Source: Acephala macrosclerotiorum (lineage: Eukaryota > Ascomycota > Leotiomycetes > Helotiales > Mollisiaceae). Taken from it: DNA of 64,000 bases. Every line of letters begins with the position of its first letter. Position 1 is the stretch's first letter. Positions 45,999 to 55,778 of the stretch are shown here, piece after piece. The notes beneath the pieces are model-generated. The model worked only from the letters and a program-made list of their open reading frames with translations, was not told where the DNA came from and did no database searches. Location: assembly GCA_014904845.1 (NCBI GenBank), contig MU119250.1, forward strand, positions 186,001 to 250,000. The letters are read 5' to 3'. The position numbers and the translations under genes were made by a program.

Positions 45999-47689
45999 CT
46001 ACCTCACATCCTCAACATGATATGCATCACCCCTAACCCCCTTCTCATCACTCCCCCCCTCAAAAACCTTATCCGCATCCATAGTCTGATGCTCCGTCAA
46101 GTATTTCGCAAACTTCCACGTCTCCACCCCCTTTTCAAACAACTCATCCAACTGCTCCAAACTCCTCCCTTTCGTCTCGGGTACGAAAAAGAATACCCAG
46201 ATTGCCAGGATTAAATTGCTCGCTCCCCAGATATATCCATATTTCGGTCCCCAATTCAGACTCGTTGGATTTATGAAATACGGCGTACAGAAGGAACAGA
46301 GCCAGCCGAAGACAAAATTCAACCCGTTCGCTATACCGACCGTTTGAGACCTCAAGCGTTGCGAGGGGATTTCGGACGTGATAGCCCAGAGGACGGGGCC
46401 TTGACCAAGACCATAAGTCCAAGTGAAAATAATACTCAACGCCACCAGCGCTTTCCCCACAGCAGGTGTCCCATTCGCAGACTTCGTATAAACAATCGCC
46501 ATCCCAAACATCATAACCGAACTCACAATCGAAGTCCCAATCAATAATGGCCTCCGTCCAAAAAACCGCATCGCCGGGAACGCGCCTAGATTCCCTGTCA
46601 ATGCGATAGCGAGACCGATCATAACCCATACGAACGGGGAGCCGATTCGAGCTTGGACGTAGAAATAGACTGAGTAACCGGCGAGAAATAGAACACCGGT
46701 AGCGGTCTGGCCGATCGAACAGCCGAATGTTATGAGGGTGCGGCGGAGGTCGGGACTGCGGAACATGTCCATGATTCGAGCGTCTTTGTGGAGTTCTTGT
46801 TCGGTGTCCCAGTTGTTTTGTATGTCTGTGATTTCGGCGAGGATGCGATCCATGTCTTTGATGCCGCGAGTTTTTTGGATTGAGCGGATGGCAGAATCGT
46901 GTTTGCCGCGGGAGACGTAGTAGCGAGGGGTATCTGGTAGGAAGAGAAGGGCGACAGTCATGAGGACGGGGATGGGGTACATGGCAGCTAGTGGGATCTG
47001 GTAGGATCTTCGTTCGAGGGATTTGCTGGTGTAGTTTTCGATCAGGATGCCGATCAAGGCTCCGAGTGAGGTGTGGAAGGTGACCAAGCCGACGACAGAT
47101 CCTCGCAGATGGGCCGGGGCGATTTCGCTCATGTAAGTGACGGAGAAGGTGAGGTAGAATCCGTTTGATATTCCGAGGAGAAATCTGCCTGCGTATAATG
47201 CCCCCAGGGTCGTGGACCCAATTTGTAAGGAGATCGCAATGACTCCAATCGCGCAGGCGATCCATAAGCCAACACGACGACTTGCTCGTGGTCCTAGGGC
47301 GTAACATCCAAAGGCAGCGGTGAGTCCGCCTAGATTCATCAAGCTTTGTATTAATCGCTGGACTTTGGTGCTGATGTTGTAACCGATTGTGATCTCGGGC
47401 TGTGATAGCTCTATCAGCAGAGGAGCAGACGGTGAGGTTGAATGACGAAGGCACAGCAAAGCAGTAATTAAAAGGCAAAGAAAATAATGGAGATAATGTG
47501 ATGCCTCGAGGTCAAACCTACAGCAGGATATCCGAAGATACGAAGGAAGCCTGGCATGCTTTGGAACCCCGATACAGCAGCAGAATCATATCCATACTGG
47601 AATTGAGCAAATCCAATGAGGAAGCAGATGAATATGACTCTCCTCTCCTCCCAGAACGTTGTAAGACGGCCTCTTCTAAACTCCTCCAT
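45999..47689 (-). CDS. MFS sugar transporter
   Basis: Exons 47689-47518 and 47410-45999 give 527 residues and about 12 membrane segments. Sugar-porter signatures are clear: GFAQFQYGYDSAAVSGFQSM in helix 1, the helix 5 region YMSEIAPAHLRGSVVGL, the central LPDTPRYYVSRGK (a variant of P-E-S-P-R-W/F) and the C-terminal VPETKGRSLEQLDELFE. It is closest in style to fungal general alpha-glucoside permeases and hexose transporters, but the substrate cannot be told from sequence. The intron (107 nt) needs a donor gtttga to keep phase. The stronger-looking gtaggt four bases upstream would break the frame, so this junction is the weak point. The upstream half-kilobase probably carries a carbon-source-regulated promoter, by analogy only. 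Confidence 0.88.
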
Positions 47690-48809
47690 TATTGAAATGT
47701 TGTTCTTGAATGTTTCAATTGATAGGAAACAGCGCAGAACGGTCAAAAGATGCCGCAAGGGTTTTTATGTACTTGCATTTCCTCGTTGATCGAGGAGTAG
47801 CTGCGGCTTATGTCCAAGCAAAACCTGGGGTAAATGGTGTAGATTGGGGTAAACCTCTGTCAAAGTGCCGGGACATGGGTCGGCAATAATGGTTCCGAGA
47901 TCTCGGCTTCCCCACCTTCCCGCAGAAATATGAGCGATGCTGTTCGACGCCTCTTGTATTTGTATTGGAATCTGGCCAGATGGTAATGGACTTTACTTCC
48001 CAGGTAAAGTGGTCTGGCATCCGTTGCTTCTGAGAGATATGATGAGTAGCTCTGTTCGCGCGACGAATTCTTGCGCTGAAAGTGGTAAGCAGTCGGCAGC
48101 TCTGATATGCAAGAATTCAGGAAAAGTCAGAACAACCAATCATCATGTTCTGTCCGTCTGCTTCATTGGAGTGCAGACTACCCCCCGTTTTACCCAATGC
48201 AGGACCGGGATGTTGAAGCCGACAGGGTGTGTATCGTATTCACATTGGACCAAGGAAGGTTGTTACGGCCGGCACCCAGTGACTCGCGAGGCACTCCGCG
48301 ACTAGTGGAGAGGGAGATTGCCGAATGTGCTTCGGGGAGTAATTGGCAGTTTAAATGAGTCGTGAGACAAAAGGTCACCCAATCTAGAATATTCGGGAGG
48401 TGATTGGCAGATTTGTGGAAGTGAACAGCAAAGCATTGGGCAGATTTCCCGACAAAACAATATTATTGCCCCTATAACACTCCTCAAAAGACGCCTCGCG
48501 ACAGAAAAGAAATAACAAGACGAGAAAAGGAAATAAGGGTATCATCCAGCCGCCCAAGAAGCAAAGTAAATCGCGATTCTATCTTTATCCTAGTCCTACA
48601 GATTGTCCGTATCAAGAGGCAAACAGTTCGCGCCAGAACAACTCTCGCATCGCGCCGAGATAGCAGTACCAAATTTTTGTGTCTTTCCTTTTCATCCAAA
48701 TACCTACGCTGAATCGCTCAAAAGAAACATTTTCTACCATCGTTTGTGACAAAAGAAACTGGGATTAAAAGAGGCTGTCTGGCTCAGCCTCGACTGGAAA
48801 TGAAGGGAG
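47690..48809. other. Intergenic region
   Basis: About 1.1 kb between the transporter start and the 3' end of the module B coiled-coil gene. No gene recognised. Confidence 0.4.
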
Positions 48810-50654
48810 TCAAGTGCCTCCCCAAGGCGGTCTTCCTCGGAGAGAAATTGGTGACAACTCGAGCTTGCTCATCCCGAATGCGCGTTCCGTTTCGTCTGAA
48901 ATTTCGGAAGCAGGTCGACTTGAAGATGCGAGTCGAACATGAATCGAGCCTCGCATGAGCTCTTGTGACATCTCGGAAGAATGTGAAGTTTCGTCCGGAT
49001 GCCTCGTGCTCATGCTTGAGCTGTGGCTTGCTGGTGGAAATGCCCTTGGACTTGTGATCGATCGGGCGGTGCCGTCTTCGTACCAGACATTGAGAACTCG
49101 GAATTGCCAGTCTTTGTGAATCCTTCCATGTTGATGTTCAAAGGTACTAGCCAGGAGATTGACATCGAGAGGAGAAATCCGTAGCTTATTTAACAACCAT
49201 TCATTGATCCGAGTCGTTGCTGTCTCTGACGCCACGTTAGGTTTTCGTTCGTATCTTTGACTGTCTTCGTACGAATTCTTCCTCCCCGGATGGGGAAGGA
49301 GTAAGGGATATTTGACATACTCTGAAATGTGATCACGTGGATCCATGTCTTCTTCCATGAAATATGATTCCTCCTGGCTCTGGAAATCGGTAGGTTCTCC
49401 ATCCTCATCGATCAAGTTTTTTGATAAACATGTACGCTTCAGTCCTTCGAGTTCATTTTCTAGTGAACGGATTTTGCCGATGATCTCGGCGTATTCTTTA
49501 TCTGCGTCGTCTAGCCATTCTTGGTCGTCTGCGTCGAGTGTGAGGCCGAAGCGGTGTCGGGATTGCTTTTCTCCTTCCAGAGCTGCTTTCTCGTCTCTGA
49601 ATTCGTCGAGTCTTTCTTGCATGAGGTCGAGATCTCCTAGCTTCGAAAGGTAGGAATTGACTAAAGGATGATATTCAGATGCCTCGAAGTCATCGTCATC
49701 AGAAGCAATAGATGGTGATGCAGAACGCTCAACATCCAGCAATGTTGGCGGAGGAGGTCTTGACGGCTGTGACTGACTTGCCTTCAGCTTGGCGAAAAAA
49801 TGGTCTTCCAGTCCCGCAAGTCTGAACTCTTGTTGCGAGACTCGGTCTTCCAGACGATTGCAATCATCCTCCAGTGGCCCGTACTCATTTCTGGCTTCCT
49901 GGCAGTCGTCCATCAACTGCATTAGGCTCTTCTGACCTGGAAATGGGCGGCTGCTCGAATCTGTGAGGTTCAAACCACGTGCTGTCATGTAGGTGATGCG
50001 GCGAAACAAGATGTCGTCGGCGGCTGCCTTGACTTCCTGCTTCACTCGCAGGCTCGCCCGCATCTGATGTATCTGTGAACGGAGATCCCAGACATCTGCT
50101 CTGAGTTTTTGGATCTCCTGCCATTCCGGTGTGGACTCTAGTTTCTGGATTGGCACGCCTGGTGCGAGTGCGAGTGTGGTGTCTGGGCGCGTCACGAGTT
50201 CCCGACTCGGGGCTGCAGGCTCCCATCGCGGAGGAGGGATGTTGGGTAGACCCATTGCGGGTCGTGATCGCTCTTTGGACGTCGATGCGTAACTCTGTGG
50301 CGATATTGGACCCGTGTGTCCGCTGTCAGGTGATTTTGCAAGGTTTGCATCCGGAATTCGTGCTTGTGTGTTCTTTTGATGTCTTCTCGGCACAGGGCTA
50401 GGCAGCGGCTCTGCCGTTTGCTCGGTGTCCTTCCTCCGCGTCGCGGCTGGCCTGGCGATCCGCCGTCCCTCGTCCCTGCTGGCCAGTGCCCGTCTCCCTC
50501 CGCTGGGCGCGTCTTTCGGGCTCCACAATCTGAAGGTTACGCTCTCGTCTGGCTTCGACATATAGCTGTCGCGATCGGCGCCGGTGGGATGACTGGCTGC
50601 ATAAGTGCATTCGAGCACCTGACTTCCACGACTGTATGACGAGCGACGCGACAT
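48810..50654 (-). CDS. Module B coiled-coil protein
   Basis: A single exon that stays open from 50903 to the stop at 48810. I place the start at the ATG at 50654 (MSRRSSYSRGSQVLE, 614 residues), because sequence upstream of it is Arg/Thr-rich and unlike the homologues. In-frame ATGs at 50879 and 50867 are alternatives. The N-terminal third is disordered. Coiled coils run from about residue 185 (EWQEIQKLRADVWDLRSQIH) through LMQLMDDCQEARNEYGPLED, DRVSQQEFRLAGLEDHFFAK and EIIGKIRSLENELEGLK. Near residues 465-520 is TRINEWLLNKLRIS...LLASTF...KDWQFRVLNVWYEDGTARS, the motif shared with modules A and C. It is head-to-head with a DUF6590 gene, 715 bp between starts. Function unknown. Confidence 0.8.
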   Translation of the reverse strand: MSRRSSYSRGSQVLECTYAASHPTGADRDSYMSKPDESVTFRLWSPKDAPSGGRRALASRDEGRRIARPAATRRKDTEQTAEPLPSPVPRRHQKNTQARIPDANLAKSPDSGHTGPISPQSYASTSKERSRPAMGLPNIPPPRWEPAAPSRELVTRPDTTLALAPGVPIQKLESTPEWQEIQKLRADVWDLRSQIHQMRASLRVKQEVKAAADDILFRRITYMTARGLNLTDSSSRPFPGQKSLMQLMDDCQEARNEYGPLEDDCNRLEDRVSQQEFRLAGLEDHFFAKLKASQSQPSRPPPPTLLDVERSASPSIASDDDDFEASEYHPLVNSYLSKLGDLDLMQERLDEFRDEKAALEGEKQSRHRFGLTLDADDQEWLDDADKEYAEIIGKIRSLENELEGLKRTCLSKNLIDEDGEPTDFQSQEESYFMEEDMDPRDHISEYVKYPLLLPHPGRKNSYEDSQRYERKPNVASETATTRINEWLLNKLRISPLDVNLLASTFEHQHGRIHKDWQFRVLNVWYEDGTARSITSPRAFPPASHSSSMSTRHPDETSHSSEMSQELMRGSIHVRLASSSRPASEISDETERAFGMSKLELSPISLRGRPPWGGT

Positions 50655-51369
50655 GTCAGTCTGACCATCGGTGTCGACGACGGTCGTCCTGACACATGCT
50701 CTGCGTGCTTGGAGCGTGGAGGCTGGTATCGAGTCGACGACTGCGTTCAGGCAAGGCTGACGGTGGTCGCGCGACGTTGAGGTTGCGGGAATGCGCGAGG
50801 CGAGCACAGAGCCGCACCGACACATTCTTTCGTAATGGCCTTCCCGTTTAACCCTAGGGAGTGCCATGGTCCCGCGCATCCCGGCGTGGGGGGCGCGCGT
50901 CACCGGGGCTGGCAGACGCGTGCTGATTTGCGTGGGCCGTCACGCTGCGCACCTCCCACCTCCCGCGTAGCGAGCACGTACAGTACGCATCCATCCTCGT
51001 GCAGCGTAAAGCAGCACCAGCACCTCGTCACACGCTCTCCCTCCCGGCTCGCGAATGAGACGCCTGAACATCGCCGAGCCTGTCCCCCGGCGCCTGCACC
51101 GCGACCAGACTGGCCAGCGCTGCCCACTCTATCCTGACAGCGTCCTTAGGCTGCATGTACAGCGTGTTGAATTCAGCATCGTGGCATCGCAATGGCCGAG
51201 GCGTCGACGCAAACTGCGGCTCTTCTCTTGCCAATTCTGCCGCCGAATCACTGATAAAGACGTGTGTGACAGGCAGGCAGGCAGGCGTCGGTCGAGCCGT
51301 TGCAAAACGTCTTTGCTGTTCATGGCGAAAAATGCATTTCTCTTCCCTTGTTTGTAACGCAATGCCACA
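50655..51369. promoter_or_regulatory. Module B divergent intergenic region
   Basis: 715 bp between start codons, noticeably GC-rich around 50860-51130 (gggcgcgcgtcaccgg and similar). It holds both promoters unless the coiled-coil protein starts further upstream. A short aggcaggcaggcaggcg repeat lies near 51272-51287. Confidence 0.5.
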
Positions 51370-53204
51370 ATGTCGTCGTCGTCGCGCTCAAAACATCGCT
51401 CGAAGCGATCCTCCTCGTCCTCATCGTCGTCATATTATCCCACACAGTGGTCTCAATGGGATTGGGATCCAGAGCGTGCTGATTGGAGGCGGTATCGATT
51501 AAAAGCCAAGGGTAGGATGACAAAAGAGCAAGTGGGAAAGAAAGGGTCTGACGAAGTGATCCTAGATGAATACGAGTTTGAATATGAGCAGAGGTCAGCC
51601 GCCGCTGCAGCGGCGGCAGCAGACTCAGCAGAGCCCAGGACTCCCCAGCCTTCACTGGACCCAATCTCAGAAGATTCATACTCCTCGTCGGCGAATTATG
51701 CCCTCTCGTCAGGGCCGTCGGTAGCCGGCATTACTCGGGGGCTGGCAGCATCGTCAATAGCTTCAGAGACCACCGCAGTGCCTCCCAGAAATCCGACGCC
51801 AGCAGGGACGAGTGATTTGACTCACATCACGACCATCAATCCTTATACCGACAAAGAAGAATTCGATCCTCGTGAGCGGATTCCCATCTGGGTGATTATC
51901 ACATGCTAATGCTGCACAAGATTACAAGGTTCACAAATCCTTTGAGTTCAAGCAAGGACGGGTATGTCCCTGTAGCTTTGCGCCTGAGTCCATTCGCTGA
52001 TTGTAGAAGGTGTTCAAAGTCCTTTGGTCCGAACCGTCAGGCCAAGGAGGGGGTCGAGGGGATGGAAGCAGTAACCCCGAGACGTACACGGAAGGGGTCA
52101 ACAAGTTCGGCGAGCCCTCCTTCCAGAAAGTTAGACGTTTCGTCATAATCAGACCTCTTGCTGGCCATTGTATTTGTTTGTGAGTACTTCGTACCTGCCA
52201 AGAATCATCTCGTGACTTTTCTGCCCACGTTACTGATTTCAACGAGACCCATCAATACATATTCCAGACAAGGCGTGACGAAAAATGGAGTCCATGCTGG
52301 CGATCATACGATCGCCTACAGCGGAAGCAAGGCGGTCTATTTCAAAGGTGAAAAGGCGAAAGGTCTCACGAGAAAACCCCTCAAGATCGTGACAAAGAAC
52401 CCTCGACACAAGTTAGCCGACACTTCTCGTCTCAATTACGCCAAAACGTACACCGTCGAGTACAATGTCAAAGTCTGGTTCATTGGGAATGTTGACAAGG
52501 ACTCTATGTGGCATCTGATCACGGATTTCAACCAAGTCCATCCACCTCTCGGCACCCAAGGCTTGACGGAACCCTCTCCTTTCCAGGATGGGGAGACCTC
52601 TTATGCGGATGGAGGCATGGAGGACTCATACATGCCACAAGACTCAGGCTATGGATCTATTTCTGCTTCCTATGGGTCGTCAGCTTCGCATCAGACATAC
52701 TCGTACCCATCCTCGTACGACCAGCCTCAAGACTCGTACCCTGCCTCGACAGAGAAATATCCAGAGAAATATCCGCGTGCCTCATCTCACAGTGAACGTC
52801 CCTCGCGGTCCAGAGGGAAAGGAAAGGGGGTGCAAAGAGACGAAGTACCCGAAGAAGATATCGCCGAAGACCCCGGAGAAACAGAGCAGGTCTATGACAA
52901 GCATGCTTACGAAGATCCTGGGGAGCCGGAATACGATTATGATGCTTACAACCAAGCGAGGCATGATGAGGGGGACTATGCTGCACAAGAGTATGGACCA
53001 ATGCCTAAGCATCACGTTACGGAGCAGCCTGTGGAGGAAGGGCACGAGACGTATCATGACCCCGCATGCGAACCGGAACCAGCGTATGACTATTCAGCAG
53101 TACCTGAAAGGTATGAGCATCACCAACACGCACACGGAGACTATGTGGAACATGACCATCAAGAGTACGACGAGCATGGTGCGGAGCACAGCGATGAAGA
53201 ATGA
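51370..53204 (+). CDS. Module B DUF6590-domain protein
   Basis: Four phase-consistent exons, 51370-51871, 51921-51961, 52007-52179 and 52247-53204, give 557 residues. The N-terminus is a Ser run followed by TQWSQWDWDPERADWRRYRL and EYEFEYEQ, the same Trp/Tyr-rich opening as module A, then an Ala run. DUF6590 starts near residue 170 (FEFKQGRVFKVLWSEP). It shows KVRRFVIIRPLAGHCICLPI, NTYSRQGVTKNGVHAGDHTI and SRLNYAKTYTVEYNVKVWFI, and ends in QVHPPLG. The final 230 residues are acidic and rich in Tyr/Asp/Glu/His (ending EHDHQEYDEHGAEHSDEE). Introns 1 and 3 match introns 2 and 4 of the module A gene. The function of the domain is unknown. Confidence 0.87.
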
Positions 53205-55778
53205 ACGGTTGGTCAAGATGGACCTGAGATGGACCCTGCACGACTTAATGATTGCTGGGGGGCAATAGTCCCTAGGAGGAAGAATTTTGAAAGAACGATT
53301 TTACGTTGAGCTGTCGCTTCCATGCGCATCTCTTCAAATTACGCTATTGGATGCTGGTACCCTCGAGTTCACTCGAGGCTTCCTCCCAATAAAACGCACC
53401 CGACAGTTTATGTTGGGTGTGATGACATCTAGGTCAAAGTTCCTGTTGGGTTTCAAGATTGCTTCTGGAAACAGGATTTCCTGTTTTGTTTCCAGCCCAG
53501 ATTGTTTCTGTTCTGTCTTGTTTTCAGCGTTTCTTTTCCTGGTTTGGGACTTCAGCGAGCATATTTTTTCTATTGGATGTTACGACTTACGACTTGGCAT
53601 GGCATGGCATGGGAATGACGAATTTTTAAAATCGACAACGGGATGCTATCAGTGCAGCGATTTTTTGATCTCATATAGCATTGGCATTGGCATATATCAT
53701 CAGCATTTCAAATGCATGGACTCGGAAGATACAGAGCTGCCCAGGTGATTGGCGCTCCTCTCCTGGTCATCTGACCAGAATTCGAATCGTAGGATTGTGG
53801 ACGGGCTTTTGACGGATTCATTCATGTCTACAATTCATTGTTTTTGGTGGGGACGATGGCTTTCTTAGCATCGTCAGGTCAAAACTTTATTAATATAAAA
53901 TTTACAATTGCAAACTTGCTTGCGTCAATATATGCATCTAATCCTTCATGATATGATCCTCGCTACCTAAAAAGCCTCCTCAATCCATTCCCCCTCATGC
54001 AACACAAACCCCCATTATATCTCCATACCCAACCTTACCCCGCATCCGCCACTTCAACTATCTAAAAAAGCAACTTTCCCCACGAAACTCTAAACTTCCC
54101 AAACCTCTGTTCGCCACCTCAGCCTTTCCCCCTTTCCCAAAACAGTCCTCAGCCTCGTCGCCGCTCTGTCAAAACGCCACACTCGCCCGACTTGTATGAG
54201 AACCTGAAAATAGCCTCGCAGGGACCCTTGCTTGCCCTAGCATACGCTGTTTCACGGCACATTCCTTTTTTGTCAGTTCTCGGATTCTGGGATCGAGATC
54301 GGGATCCTTAGCTTTGCTTTTCTAATTCCCAGCCGATCCGCGCGACTGGTAAGACATCCTCATTTTGGCACTAAGCCACCACCACAACGATTTTTACATT
54401 GACGCGTCCCGTTCGACTTGAGGACCGGTTTTTTGATTTCGTTGCGAAGCGTGCATTGTGTTCGTCGTAATACGAGGCTGATTTTACAACAACACTTTCC
54501 GCCTCGCTTTCTTTCAGCTTCGACGCTTCCGGTTTCGAATCATCTCGAAACTGGCTGGGGCGAAAATCAATAATGCTTCGTATCGGTGCGAACCAGTCAG
54601 CACCTGAACCTCAAAAATATTGAAAGGCAAAAATGAAATGAATGGCTGAAACAAATGCCGAATGGCGATCAGGAACGGCGATCGTGTGATTGGATTGGCT
54701 CCTATGAAACTGAGGCGAAATCGTGAGGCTAAAGCTAAACGAAAGCGAGATGATGATCCTGGCCCCAATTCTGCTGGGTGCCGGTACTTGGATGGTGAGG
54801 TGACTCGAGCGTTGGAAAGGGGCTCAGGGGTAAAGATAAGGAAAGGGTTTTGGGAGATGAATGAAGATTGTGATCGGACGCTACGAAGGAGAAAAATACT
54901 CGCCCTGCTTGAGATCGATATTCACAATTTGAAGGAAGAACGGAGGAATAAATCTTGAAGACTTGAGGGGATTTGAAAGACACAGTAACCCAGAAATGCG
55001 AAAAATTGAATGGTAGAAGATATTTTGTATGCTATATCTAGGTAGGGTATCATACTTGTAAACATATACAGAAAAATTCTTTAAATCGCGCACGTATCCC
55101 ATTCCCACTTCTCGATAAAAAAAGGCAGACAAGAAGAAACATAAGAAACGGGTAGCGGCGTTTGCAGGTTGTAAATAATAAAACTTATCCAACCCATACT
55201 ACAGAACCACAAACCTAAAAACATAGCTGTCTGGTACAAGAAATAAAAGTAGTGTATTAAATCCTATGTCCCCAATCTTATTCCTGCAAGAAGGGCTGGG
55301 AAGGCGACAATCGAATACCAAGGCACAAAACCAAAACCAGCGACCACCGCAAACTCCTCCGCTATGTGTGCAAGCTTAGGACGAAACACAAACATTAAAA
55401 TCATATAAGAATAAGTATACAGGTGCTAAGAAGGATTGCAAAGTGACAAGTAGAAAGAAATTAACTGCCAGCATAGCGATTGCTATGATCCTCGTTTTAA
55501 ATACCAGACAGACGTTCAGCCCTGATTTTGTTGCATATCGAAGGGCAAGAAGTCCTTGTATAGGGTCCAAATTGTGCTTCGGTCTGACCTTTAGACCTGT
55601 TGTATTTCTTGAGTAGTGTCTCATTGGTGGTGAGGCTGTTGGCAAATTTATTTGTGGCCTAGTTTCCGAATTCCAGTTCTGGCTCTGATGGCCCTTTTGG
55701 CTGCAATTTATGTTCCGCGAGTTGGCAGGATTGGAGTTTATATATCATCTATTCAGGTTGAAAGAAGTGACCGCAGAA
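53205..55778. other. Long intergenic region between modules B and C
   Basis: About 2.6 kb without a gene I can support. It has short repeats (ggcatggcatggcatggg near 53596, attggcattggcat near 53681), a C/T-rich plus strand at 53960-54130 and AT-rich sequence at 55010-55260. A 98-residue plus frame (54662-54958) is basic and has no recognisable features. Confidence 0.4.

Noticed and set aside
46144..47478. 444-residue minus-strand open frame overlapping the sugar transporter
   Set aside because: It is the out-of-frame shadow of the transporter exon, rich in Arg/His/Pro, without domains. The overlapping frame carries clear MFS motifs.
50655..50903. 83-residue N-terminal extension of the module B coiled-coil protein
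   Set aside because: The frame is open, but the sequence is Arg/Thr-rich in a GC-rich spacer and does not resemble modules A or C. It is kept only as an alternative start.
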